Of a stretch of DNA of 64,000 bases, positions 27,284 through 36,214 are shown one piece after another. Source of the stretch: Pseudoalteromonas shioyasakiensis. Lineage in GTDB: Bacteria; Pseudomonadota; Gammaproteobacteria; Enterobacterales; Alteromonadaceae. Position 1 is the first letter of the stretch; the number at the start of each line of letters is the position of its first letter. The translations under genes were made by a program, and so were the position numbers. The notes beneath the pieces are model-generated. The model was given only the letters and a program-made list of their open reading frames with translations, did not search any database and had not been told where the DNA came from. Location of the stretch: positions 372,001-436,000 of the forward strand of contig NZ_LRUE01000024.1 in NCBI RefSeq assembly GCF_001550135.1, in the 5' to 3' direction.

Positions 27284-27652
27284 ATGAATAAACTCATCAT
27301 TTTTGCATTGTTAAGCTTAATTATAAGTGGTTGTAGTAGTGCGCCTTCGGTATCTAAAGGAGCAATAGAAAAAGGCAAAGCCAGTTATTACGCTGATAAA
27401 TATCATGGCCGAACGACAGCAAGTGGTGAGGTGTTTAATCAACAGGCATTGAGCGCGGCTCATCAAACGCTTGGTTTTGGCAGCAGAGTAAAAGTTACTA
27501 ATATTGCTAACAATAAAAGCGTGATTGTTACCATTAATGACCGCGGCCCATTTATCCGCGGTCGTATTATCGACTTATCAAAAAAGGCGTTTTCACAAAT
27601 TGCCTCAGTCAAGCAAGGTGTGATTGACGTCACCGTTGAGCAGCTCGATTAA
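27284..27652 (+). CDS. RlpA-like septal-ring lipoprotein, short form
   Basis: 122 residues with a lipoprotein signal (LIISGC, lipobox Cys near residue 17) followed directly by a double-psi beta-barrel domain: GKASYYADKYHGRTTASGE, LPFG-like TLGFGSRVKVTN, VTINDRGPFIRGRIIDLSKKAF. This is the RlpA core; full-length RlpA cleaves glycan strands lacking stem peptides and carries a C-terminal SPOR domain, which is missing here. The conserved Asp in NDRGPF is present. It overlaps the cydC 3' end by 4 bp, convergently. Confidence 0.85.
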   Translation: MNKLIIFALLSLIISGCSSAPSVSKGAIEKGKASYYADKYHGRTTASGEVFNQQALSAAHQTLGFGSRVKVTNIANNKSVIVTINDRGPFIRGRIIDLSKKAFSQIASVKQGVIDVTVEQLD

Positions 27653-29409
27653 AAACGGGTAATAAGTTCTACGTAGTCGGCCTCATTAGCCATTAATTCA
27701 GCATGACTTGCAAGGGCTCTTACATGTCCTTGCTCTAACCAAATAACCTTATCAACACGACTTAGCATTGCTGGGTCGTGAGTAATGGTCAGCATGGTTT
27801 TATCTGCCCATATTTTCTCAAGTGTAGTCAGCAAGTTTTGCTTAGTGTGATTATCTAGGCTCTCTGTTGGTTCATCAAGAATGATTAAATTACCTTGCCT
27901 TAATAGAGCTTGGGCAATGGCAATACGACGTGACTGACCATGAGAAAGCTTTCTGCCTGCTGTTCCTAAGCGGGTATTAAGGCCTGCTTTTAAGTTCTTA
28001 AGCCAAGAGCCAAGTTCAGCTTGTTCACAGGCCTCAATAAGCATTTCATCTGTCGCATCAAAAGCTGCATAGCGAAGATTTTCACGTAGCGTGCCATCAA
28101 AAATATGATGCTGCTGGGCAACTATCGTTAGCTGCTTAAAGCGTGTTGCAGTGCTCAAGCTTTCAAGTTCAAAGTTATCTTGCTTGGTGGTGAGCTTTAA
28201 TGAGCCTGATTGCAGCGGCCAAAGGCCCGTGAGTAAGTTAACTAGAGTGGTTTTGCCACTGCCACTGGCACCGACTAGAGCAACTTTACTGCCGGGTGTA
28301 ATCGCAAAATTGATATTGCTAAGGGCTTTACTTTTTGCCCCCAAGTATTGGTAATTGACCTCGCTTAGCTCAAGACCAAGCCCTGATTTGTCAGCTAATT
28401 GGTTTGCTAGCTGATCATCTAAGTTGTTTGGCTTTTCGGCTAAGCTGCTGTGTTTATCTTCAAGATCAAACAGTTGCTTTGCGGCACTTAAAGTAAGCGG
28501 CAATTCAATAAATGCCGTAGGCAGGGTGAGCACGGTTTCAAAGCTTGCTAATACAAATAACGCGAGCATCGCCAGTTCAACGTTTTTCATAGTCCCCATT
28601 GTAACCAGTGGAATTATCATAAATACACTGGCCAGCATGGTGAGTTGGATCACCAAAGTGCTTAAACCATTACTGTTTGCCACGGCTTTGTGGCGATTAT
28701 AGAGCTGGTTGTTGTATTGTTTACTGAGTGAGTCACAATGCGCTAATTGCGCCGCCTGTGCTTGATATACAGCAAGCTCTCTGGCACCTGATAGTGTATC
28801 GGCAAGTTCAGCTCTTAACTCGGCTGAAAGTTGGGTTTCGGTATCCGCTTGTTGATGAAGCTTATGGCTTAACAATGCGGGAAGCAGCACGCCAATAATC
28901 ATCAGTGAAGTAAAGCAAACTAATGCAACCTCAGCGTTATACATGGCCATGAAGGCCATTACGATAGGAATGCTGATCAAGGCGACAATAATCGGCAGCA
29001 GCACATTGAGGTAGAATTTATCCAGCGCATCGACATCATTCTGTAGCCGGTTAAATAAATCGCTACTACGACTCATTGCTAAGTCAACATTGTTTAGTTG
29101 GCTCAGAGTCTTGAACATGTTTACGCGAATTTCGCTCAGCAATAAAAAGGTAGCATTATGAGTTATCATCCGCTCACCGTAACGAGACGCTGTGCGCACG
29201 ATAGCTAAAAAGCGGATCACTCCAGCAGGGGTAAAGTAATTCATCTGCACACCCGCAATGCCCGCCGCTGCCATAGCTGCTAAAAACCACCCAGATATAG
29301 CGAGCAAGCCCACATTAGCGAGAACCGTTAAGCTTGCTAAAAAAGCCCCTAAAAGCAACATGCCAGTATGAGGTTTGCACAGTTTTAATAGACGTATAAA
29401 GTTATGCAT
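27649..29409 (-). CDS. cydC: Cysteine/glutathione ABC exporter subunit CydC
   Basis: 586 residues from the ATG at 29409, which has GGTGA six bases upstream; an ATG at 29421 is also in frame. Exporter-type half transporter: six TM helices in the first ~310 residues, then an ATPase domain with GASGSGKTTLVNL (Walker A), SHGQSRRIAIAQALL (signature with H in place of G in the LSGGQ-like motif) and LIILDEPTESLD (Walker B). With CydD it exports thiols to the periplasm, needed for cytochrome bd assembly. Overlaps the end of cydD. Confidence 0.94.
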   Translation of the reverse strand: MHNFIRLLKLCKPHTGMLLLGAFLASLTVLANVGLLAISGWFLAAMAAAGIAGVQMNYFTPAGVIRFLAIVRTASRYGERMITHNATFLLLSEIRVNMFKTLSQLNNVDLAMSRSSDLFNRLQNDVDALDKFYLNVLLPIIVALISIPIVMAFMAMYNAEVALVCFTSLMIIGVLLPALLSHKLHQQADTETQLSAELRAELADTLSGARELAVYQAQAAQLAHCDSLSKQYNNQLYNRHKAVANSNGLSTLVIQLTMLASVFMIIPLVTMGTMKNVELAMLALFVLASFETVLTLPTAFIELPLTLSAAKQLFDLEDKHSSLAEKPNNLDDQLANQLADKSGLGLELSEVNYQYLGAKSKALSNINFAITPGSKVALVGASGSGKTTLVNLLTGLWPLQSGSLKLTTKQDNFELESLSTATRFKQLTIVAQQHHIFDGTLRENLRYAAFDATDEMLIEACEQAELGSWLKNLKAGLNTRLGTAGRKLSHGQSRRIAIAQALLRQGNLIILDEPTESLDNHTKQNLLTTLEKIWADKTMLTITHDPAMLSRVDKVIWLEQGHVRALASHAELMANEADYVELITRF

Positions 29410-31162
29410 GGGCGTCACCATGGCTTACCAGTTTAGCAAAAAGGCCCGCTTGCTCAGTCAGTTGCTGGTACTGACCAGATTCAACAATGTGACCTTGTTG
29501 CATAACGTAAATCTTATCGGCGTGTTTAACCGTATTCAGTCGGTGAGCAATAACCAGCACTAAATGGTCTTTTGCATACTCTCGGATAGCTTGATTGATT
29601 AAATGCTCTGTTTGGCTGTCTAAGTGAGCGGTAGGCTCATCTAACATCAGCACTGGGGCATTCTTCAAAAATGCACGGGCAAGGGCTATGCGCTGCTTTT
29701 GCCCACCAGAGAGGCCTTCGCCTTGTTCACCGAGCAAGGTGTTAAAGCCATCAGGTAAGGCTGTAATAAATTCAAGTGCACCTGCTTTACTCGCTGCTTC
29801 ATCGAGTTCTGCTTGGCTTGCATCAGGTTTAGCTAAACGCAGGTTCTCTGCAACGGTCCGATAAAATAACGTGGCTTGCTGTGGGATCCACGCCAGCTGT
29901 GCTTGCCAATCAGCTAATACCGTATCACTCAGTGGTTGCCCGTTAATGCTAATGGCACTATTGGCCTGATGATGAAAACCTAATAGGCAATCAAACAAGG
30001 TACTTTTACCCGAACCACTTTCACCTACAAAGGCAATTAAGCCTGTGCTTGGCAGGGTTAGGTTGATATCAGTCACCCCCTCGTTTGTTTCTGGGTAGTG
30101 AAAGGTAAGTGCATTCAGCTGTATGTCTTTTAGCGGTAACTCAAGTTTAGATGACCCGACATGTTCATCAGCATCGCTTTGATTGATTATGTCGACCATA
30201 TCAGCAGCGGCGCTGATCCCTTCAAGTTTTGCATGATAGTGAGTACCCATTTGTCGAAGTGGTAAGTAAAACTCAGGGGCCAGTAGTAACACCACAAATC
30301 CAGTGGCAAAATCGAGCGTTCCAAAAAACAATCTAAAGCCAATGATCACAGCAACAAGGGCGACACTAATGGTGGCTAAAAACTCAAGGGCGAAAGACGA
30401 TAAAAAGGCAACTTTCAATACCCCCATAGTAGCACCACGGTAATCATCAGAAATCTGACTGATGCTATTTAGCTCACGCTTGGTTGCATTAAAGAGCTTG
30501 AGTTGAGTCAGTCCTTGTACTCGGTCAAAAAAGTAATTACCAAGTACCGCGAGTTGTTGCCAACGTTCTTGGTTTAATTGCTCCGCTTTATGGCCCACTA
30601 AAATCATAAAAAAGGGGATAAGCGGGGCTGTTAAAAGGAAGATGAGGCCTGCTTTGTAATCGGTTGGAAAAATCACCACCAATATCGCTAATGGAATAAG
30701 CGCGCTATAAGCCACACTCGGAATGTAGTTTGCGTAATATTGATGCAGTGCTTCCACCCCATTATGTAAGGTGTTAAGTGTTGCGCCGTGACCTTTTTGT
30801 TCACTGTAGGCTGGCCCAAGTTTGCTGAGCTTTTCTAGCAGTGTATTACGCATCACGTTTTTTATTTTTAATGCGGCGAGGTTACTTACGCGTTCACTTA
30901 GCGTAACCAACAAAGCACGAACTAAAATTAGCCCTGCCAGCGGCCATAATAATGGGCTTACGGCTTGCAAGTTTGCTTGTTCAAACATGACTCGATGAGC
31001 CGCGTTTGCAAGAAGATAACAAGAGGCAATCATTAATAGGGCGTTGAGTGTGCCCAGACTAATGCTTAATTTAAGAAGCCCTGAAGCGGACTGGCTATAC
31101 TGCTTTAAAAAAGCGCGCAGCGTTTGCTGCTGCGCGCGATTTGGTCGGGGTTTAGTTGTCAT
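29402..31162 (-). CDS. cydD: Cysteine/glutathione ABC exporter subunit CydD
   Basis: 586 residues, E. coli-like length. N-terminal exporter TM domain, C-terminal ATPase with GESGSGKSTLFDCLLG, LSGGQKQRIALARAFL and VLMLDEPTAHLDSQ, all canonical. Pairs with CydC. Its start lies inside the 3' end of cydX (11-bp overlap), so the two are translationally linked. Confidence 0.94.
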   Translation of the reverse strand: MTTKPRPNRAQQQTLRAFLKQYSQSASGLLKLSISLGTLNALLMIASCYLLANAAHRVMFEQANLQAVSPLLWPLAGLILVRALLVTLSERVSNLAALKIKNVMRNTLLEKLSKLGPAYSEQKGHGATLNTLHNGVEALHQYYANYIPSVAYSALIPLAILVVIFPTDYKAGLIFLLTAPLIPFFMILVGHKAEQLNQERWQQLAVLGNYFFDRVQGLTQLKLFNATKRELNSISQISDDYRGATMGVLKVAFLSSFALEFLATISVALVAVIIGFRLFFGTLDFATGFVVLLLAPEFYLPLRQMGTHYHAKLEGISAAADMVDIINQSDADEHVGSSKLELPLKDIQLNALTFHYPETNEGVTDINLTLPSTGLIAFVGESGSGKSTLFDCLLGFHHQANSAISINGQPLSDTVLADWQAQLAWIPQQATLFYRTVAENLRLAKPDASQAELDEAASKAGALEFITALPDGFNTLLGEQGEGLSGGQKQRIALARAFLKNAPVLMLDEPTAHLDSQTEHLINQAIREYAKDHLVLVIAHRLNTVKHADKIYVMQQGHIVESGQYQQLTEQAGLFAKLVSHGDAHA

Positions 31163-31304
31163 CGGTGTTTTTGAGTCTCGCGTACAGCTCTAGCTCATCA
31201 TCAGCAATCGAATCTTTATGTTGGTGAAATTCGTACCACATTACGTTGATCACCCCAAGTGTACAGGCTAATAGAACACCTAAAATCCAGGCAAAATACC
31301 ACAT
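31152..31304 (-). CDS. cydX: Cytochrome bd oxidase small subunit CydX
   Basis: A 50-residue protein starting MWYFAWILGVLLACTLGVIN, the diagnostic CydX/YbgT N-terminus, with one TM helix and a charged tail (KDSIADDELELYARLKN). AAGGAGAT lies seven bases before the ATG. It stabilises the haem d/b595 site of cytochrome bd. It lies 12 bp after cydB and overlaps cydD by 11 bp. Confidence 0.93.
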   Translation of the reverse strand: MWYFAWILGVLLACTLGVINVMWYEFHQHKDSIADDELELYARLKNTDDN

Positions 31305-31316
31305 ATTTAAATCTCC

Positions 31317-32456
31317 TTAATAGCTACCGTGAGTGTTGTTTTCAATTTCACTAATCGTTACTTTGCGCCACATCTTCACATAACACCATGTTGTGTAGAT
31401 AAGAATAAGTGGTACAAAAATAACCGCAGCGATAAACATCACGTTAAGTGTCATATGGCTCGAAACCGCATCCCACATAGTTAAACTAATATTTGGGTTG
31501 TTGCTCGAAGGCATCACAAACGGGAACATTGACATACCCGCTGTTAAAATCACGCCTGCAAGCATTAAGCTTGACGCAGCCAATGCCATTGCTGGTTTTT
31601 GTAATTTAGATAATACAATTGCCAGTGCCGCCATCACGAATGCAAGGGCAGGGAACAGCATGGTTAATGGCATTTTTGTATAGTTATCAAGCCATGCACC
31701 CGGTGCCTGAGTTACTGTTTTAGCAAGCGGGTTTGCAAAACCTTGAGTATCGCCCATGCTAACGATTTTATATCCGTCAATTTGCGATACCCACACACCT
31801 GCTAAAGCAAACAGCACAATAAACGCCATCAGTGCATATTGACCATATTGTGCTGAGCGTTTAGCAACCTCTGCATCAGTACGAAGTTGTAACCACATGC
31901 CTGCATGACCAACCAGCATTAGTACACTCACTAAGCCAACAACAATGGCAAACGGGTTTAATAAAGCAAAGAATGAACCTTGATAACTTACACGCAGTAG
32001 GTCGTCGATATGATAAGGCACGCCCAGTAATAAGTTACCAAATGCCACACCAAATACTAAAGCCGGAATAAAGCTGCCAGCAAATAGACCCCAATCCCAG
32101 TTATTACGCCAGCGCGGTGAATCTATTTTTGAGCGATAATCAAAACCAAGCGGTCTGAAAAATAACGCAAATAACACCAGCATCATAGCAAAGTAAAAGC
32201 CAGAGAAAGCGGCCGCGTATACCATAGGCCAAGCTGCAAACAGTGCACCCCCAGCGGTGATGAACCAAACTTGGTTACCATCCCAGTGAGCGCCAATGGT
32301 GTTAATAACTGTACGGCGTTCAACATCGGTTTTACCAACTAGGCGAAGCAAAATTGCCACACCCATGTCCATACCATCGGTCACTGCAAAGCCAATCAGT
32401 AAGACACCAATTAACAGCCACCAGATTAGTTTTAGTGTTTCGTAATCAAAAATCAT
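31317..32456 (-). CDS. cydB: Cytochrome bd ubiquinol oxidase subunit II
   Basis: 379 residues with about nine TM helices and the family start MIFDYETLKLIWWLLIGVLL. Contains GMDMGVAILLRLVGKTDVERR and GAHWDGNQVWFITAGGALFAA motifs. Partner of CydA in the oxygen-reducing quinol oxidase of the inner membrane. Overlaps cydA by 4 bp (ATGA). Confidence 0.97.
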   Translation of the reverse strand: MIFDYETLKLIWWLLIGVLLIGFAVTDGMDMGVAILLRLVGKTDVERRTVINTIGAHWDGNQVWFITAGGALFAAWPMVYAAAFSGFYFAMMLVLFALFFRPLGFDYRSKIDSPRWRNNWDWGLFAGSFIPALVFGVAFGNLLLGVPYHIDDLLRVSYQGSFFALLNPFAIVVGLVSVLMLVGHAGMWLQLRTDAEVAKRSAQYGQYALMAFIVLFALAGVWVSQIDGYKIVSMGDTQGFANPLAKTVTQAPGAWLDNYTKMPLTMLFPALAFVMAALAIVLSKLQKPAMALAASSLMLAGVILTAGMSMFPFVMPSSNNPNISLTMWDAVSSHMTLNVMFIAAVIFVPLILIYTTWCYVKMWRKVTISEIENNTHGSY

Positions 32457-34039
32457 GACTGAGCTCCTTGGCTTGCAAGTGAATCCGCTTTAGCAAGTTC
32501 ATGGTGATATTTACCGGTATGAAGTGAGCTTGGGCCTTGTTTAATAAAGCGCAGCATCAGCCAGCCTTCAACCGCAGCAAGACCTGTATAGAAAACTAAG
32601 AAACCAGTAATACTAATCAATAAGTCATTCACCGTGAGTGACGAGGTTGCCAAGAAGGTCGGTAAAATTTCCGAAATTGCCCACGGTTGGCGGCCGTACT
32701 CCGCAACAATCCAACCAAACTCAATGGCAATCCAAGGCAGAGGAATACTCCATACCGCAGCCCATAATAACCAGCGCTTTTGTTCAATAATGCGGTGTGC
32801 GTTGTAATAAAATGCGAGGACGAATACACCAAGCATGATCACACCACAGCCAACCATGATTCTAAATGACCAGAACATAGGGCCGACTTGAGGGATTGAG
32901 TCTTTCACTGCTTTTTGAATGTGCTCTTCTGTTGCATCTACCACGTTAGGGGTGTAGCGCTTAAGTAGCAAACCATAGCCAAGGTCGTCTTTTAAGGTAT
33001 CGAACTTTGCAATGTTTTCTGGTGTGTCTTCACCGCCACGAAGCTTTTCTAAGTATTCGTATGCAATCATGCCATTGCGAATACGTTCTTCGTGCTGCTT
33101 TTCAAGATCTTTAATACCCGTTACTTGCTCGTCAATAGAGCGAGTAGCAATGATGCCAAGTGCATAAGGGATTTTTACAGCGGCATGGGTGACTTGTTCT
33201 TCTGAGTCAGGAATACCAACTAAAGTAAATGCGGCAGGGGCTTCTTCGGTATGCCACTCAGCTTCAATAGTTGCGAGTTTGACTTTTTGCACTTCGCCAA
33301 CTTCGTATCCAGATTCATCACCAAGTAAAATAACACAAAGAATAGACGCTAAACCAAACCCTGAAGCAACCGAGAACGAACGCTTAGCAAAAGCAAGGTC
33401 GCGACCTTTTAAGATGTACCAGCTACTAATACCAAGTACAAACATAGATGCTGCAACATAACCTGCTGATACGGTATGAATAAACTTAACTTGTGCAACA
33501 GGGTTAAATACTAATTCAGCAAAGCTAGTCATTTCCATGCGCATGGTTTGGTAGTTAAATTCAGCACCGACTGGGTTTTGCATCCAACCATTTGCTACTA
33601 AAATCCATAGCGCAGATAAGTTAGTCCCTAATGCCATTAAGAAGGTAGCACCTAGATGCTGACGTTTACTCAAACGCTCCCAGCCTAAAAAGAACATACC
33701 GACAAAGGTTGATTCTAAGAAGAAAGCCATTAAGCCTTCAATCGCTAGCGGTGCGCCAAATATATCGCCCACATAGTGAGAGTAATAAGACCAGTTGGTA
33801 CCAAACTCAAACTCCATGGTTAGACCTGTCGCCACACCAATCGCAAAGTTAATACCAAACAACTTACCCCAGAACTTAGTCATATCACGATAAATTTCGC
33901 GACCTGTCATCACGTAAACGGATTCCATGATCACTAAAATCCACGTCATACCTAAGGTAAGGGGAACAAATAGGAAGTGAAATAGGGCAGTGATTGCAAA
34001 TTGCAATCGCGATAGATCCACAAATGTTTCATCTATCAT
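32453..34039 (-). CDS. cydA: Cytochrome bd ubiquinol oxidase subunit I
   Basis: 528 residues. Haem-bearing subunit with the RLQFAITALFHFLFVPLTLG start containing the conserved His ligand, GWMQNPVGAEFN, and the periplasmic Q-loop (about residues 250-380) for quinol binding. First gene of a cydA-B-X-D-C operon that makes both oxidase and the exporter required for its assembly. The promoter region upstream holds a perfect inverted repeat (34091-34114). Confidence 0.97.
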   Translation of the reverse strand: MIDETFVDLSRLQFAITALFHFLFVPLTLGMTWILVIMESVYVMTGREIYRDMTKFWGKLFGINFAIGVATGLTMEFEFGTNWSYYSHYVGDIFGAPLAIEGLMAFFLESTFVGMFFLGWERLSKRQHLGATFLMALGTNLSALWILVANGWMQNPVGAEFNYQTMRMEMTSFAELVFNPVAQVKFIHTVSAGYVAASMFVLGISSWYILKGRDLAFAKRSFSVASGFGLASILCVILLGDESGYEVGEVQKVKLATIEAEWHTEEAPAAFTLVGIPDSEEQVTHAAVKIPYALGIIATRSIDEQVTGIKDLEKQHEERIRNGMIAYEYLEKLRGGEDTPENIAKFDTLKDDLGYGLLLKRYTPNVVDATEEHIQKAVKDSIPQVGPMFWSFRIMVGCGVIMLGVFVLAFYYNAHRIIEQKRWLLWAAVWSIPLPWIAIEFGWIVAEYGRQPWAISEILPTFLATSSLTVNDLLISITGFLVFYTGLAAVEGWLMLRFIKQGPSSLHTGKYHHELAKADSLASQGAQS

Positions 34040-34090
34040 TGTTTAGCTCCTTGTTAGCGGGTGCGGTAGACACGACAAATATTGATTATG

Positions 34091-34114
34091 AAGTTTCAGT
34101 AATTATTGAAACTT
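34091..34114. promoter_or_regulatory. Candidate operator upstream of cydA
   Basis: Perfect 8-bp inverted repeat AAGTTTCA (34091-34098) and TGAAACTT (34107-34114) with an 8-nt AT-rich spacer, 52 bp before the cydA start. It does not match the FNR box (TTGAT-N4-ATCAA). The rest of the 34040-34461 gap holds only weak hairpins (for example TGCTCA/TGAGCA at 34331-34347). Confidence 0.5.
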
Positions 34115-34461
34115 TGTGAATATTAAACCTGTATTCATTTTAGTCAATAGGAAAATACGAAATAAAGATGAATAAGTCCTGCTCACCTTTTCTACAGATT
34201 AGAGATAAAGCTCTAAAGTTTCAAATATTTAATCGTTATAAAAAGCCGTTTTGCTATGGCTTATTTTATTCTTTTTTAAGCTCTTTTTAGATAGTGGCCA
34301 GTAAACCTGCAGGCTACACACGCAAATAAATGCTCAACCAATGAGCAAGTAGGCAGGCTAATTTCGATTTCTAGTATTTATTAACTCTGTGACATTTATC
34401 CGACTGCTAAAACACGGTAAACTCGTTTTTATTAGTGCCAAAAGTTGCGAATTATCAACGA

Positions 34462-35619
34462 ATGAAAGAACAAACAAAGCCGTTACGTATTGCCTTGGTG
34501 GCAGGTGAGTTATCAGGTGATATTTTAGGTGAAGGGCTAGTAAAAGCACTTAAACGCCGTTTTCCGGATGCCATATTTGAAGGGATTGCAGGCCCGCGTA
34601 TGCAAGCGGCTGGCTGTAAAACATTATTCGATATGGACGAATTATCTGTAATGGGCCTAGTTGAAGTACTTGGCCGATTACCGCGCCTACTAAAAATACG
34701 CAAACAATTGGTGCAGCATTTTATCGACAACCCACCAGATGTATTTATTGGTATTGATGCCCCTGACTTTAACTTACGTGTCGAAAAGCCGCTAAAAGAA
34801 GCGGGTATTAAAACAGTACAATATGTTAGCCCATCAGTGTGGGCGTGGCGCGAAAAACGTATTCATAAAATCAGTGCCGCCACTAATTTAGTGCTGGCAC
34901 TTTTACCGTTCGAAAAAGCCTTTTATGATAAGCACGATGTACCTTGTACCTTTGTGGGTCATACTCTGGCTGATGATATTGCCCTTGAGCACGACCAAAC
35001 CGAGGCTCGTAATCAGCTTGGTTTAGCACAAACAGATAAAGTGCTTGCATTACTACCAGGTAGCCGAGGTTCTGAAGTAGGGCTTTTAAGCGAAACCTAC
35101 ATTGAAACAGCGGCTAAACTTCAAGCGCAAAACCCTGACCTTAAAATTGTGGTGCCGTTAGTCAATGAAAAACGAAAAGCACAGTTTTGTGAAATTTTAG
35201 AAAAAACAGCCCCTGATCTAAAACTGCAATTATTGGATGGTCAGTCAAATCTTGCAATGCAAGCCGCTGATGCCATTTTACTTGCCTCAGGAACCGCAAC
35301 GCTTGAAGGTATGCTGTACAAAAAGCCGATGGTTGTGGGTTATAAAATTAAGCCACTGAGTTACTGGATTTTCAAAACCTTATTCACTTTTAACATTAAG
35401 TATTTCTCGTTGCCTAATTTATTAGCCGATGAAGAACTCGTTCCAGAGTACTTACAAACTGAATGTAATGTTGAAAACCTATCGGCTGCGCTAACACCAA
35501 TGCTTAATACTGATAACAGCGAACTAAAAGCGCGCTTTTTATCCATACATAAAGACATTAGATTAAATGCCAATGAACAAGCTGCAGCAGCAGTCGCGGA
35601 GTTACTAAATGCAAATTGA
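34462..35619 (+). CDS. lpxB: Lipid-A-disaccharide synthase
   Basis: 385 residues from the ATG at 34462 (MKEQTKPLRIALVAGELSGD), matching the family length; the longer reading from 34435 starts at a GTG and is rejected. It joins UDP-2,3-diacylglucosamine to lipid X. Motifs: VAGELSGDILGEGL, IGIDAPDFNLRVEK, YVSPSVWAWREKR, LPGSRGSEV. Overlaps rnhB by 11 bp. Confidence 0.96.
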   Translation: MKEQTKPLRIALVAGELSGDILGEGLVKALKRRFPDAIFEGIAGPRMQAAGCKTLFDMDELSVMGLVEVLGRLPRLLKIRKQLVQHFIDNPPDVFIGIDAPDFNLRVEKPLKEAGIKTVQYVSPSVWAWREKRIHKISAATNLVLALLPFEKAFYDKHDVPCTFVGHTLADDIALEHDQTEARNQLGLAQTDKVLALLPGSRGSEVGLLSETYIETAAKLQAQNPDLKIVVPLVNEKRKAQFCEILEKTAPDLKLQLLDGQSNLAMQAADAILLASGTATLEGMLYKKPMVVGYKIKPLSYWIFKTLFTFNIKYFSLPNLLADEELVPEYLQTECNVENLSAALTPMLNTDNSELKARFLSIHKDIRLNANEQAAAAVAELLNAN

Positions 35620-36214
35620 ACGACCGAATGTTAATTATATTGCTGGTGTAGATGAAGTTGGCCGTGGTCCATTAGTGGGTGATGTTGTTACCGCAGCGGT
35701 AATACTTGACCCAAATAAGCCTATTGCAGGGTTAGCTGATTCTAAAAAGTTATCAGACAAAAAACGTCAATTATTAGCCGCAGAAATAAAAGAAAAAGCC
35801 CTGTGCTATGCTATTGGTCGTTGTAGCCCAACTGAGATTGACGAGTTAAACATTTTACACGCTACTATGCTCGCGATGAGTCGCGCGGTTGAAGGCTTAA
35901 GCGTAAAGCCTGAGTTTGTTTTTATTGATGGTAACCGAGTGCCTAGTCAGTTAGCTGTACCAGCACAGGCGGTAGTAAAAGGCGATAGCCTAGTTGAAGA
36001 GATTTCGGCGGCATCTATTTTAGCGAAAGTTGCTCGTGATGATGAAATGATTGAGCTTGATAAGCGTTACCCTGACTATGGTTTTGCTGGCCATAAAGGC
36101 TATCCGACTAAAGCACACTTTGCAGCGCTTGAACAATACGGTGCTATTGCAGAGCATCGTAAAAGCTTTAAACCTGTTCAGCGCATTTTGGCGTTAAAAG
36201 GAGAGCAACTGTAA
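35609..36214 (+). CDS. rnhB: Ribonuclease HII
   Basis: 201 residues. Removes misincorporated ribonucleotides and RNA primers. Catalytic residues in AGVDEVGRGPLVGDVV (D and E), FIDGNRVP (D) and SAASILAKVARD (D). The start lies in lpxB and the stop overlaps the dnaE start by one base, so lpxB-rnhB-dnaE is a coupled operon. Confidence 0.97.
   Translation: MQIERPNVNYIAGVDEVGRGPLVGDVVTAAVILDPNKPIAGLADSKKLSDKKRQLLAAEIKEKALCYAIGRCSPTEIDELNILHATMLAMSRAVEGLSVKPEFVFIDGNRVPSQLAVPAQAVVKGDSLVEEISAASILAKVARDDEMIELDKRYPDYGFAGHKGYPTKAHFAALEQYGAIAEHRKSFKPVQRILALKGEQL

Noticed and set aside
34092..34113. FNR box at the cydA promoter
   Set aside because: The inverted repeat AGTTTCA/TGAAACT does not fit TTGAT-N4-ATCAA.
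34239..34263. AAGCC/GGCTT hairpin between cydA and lpxB
   Set aside because: The stem is only about five bases and lies upstream of both genes; not convincing as a terminator.
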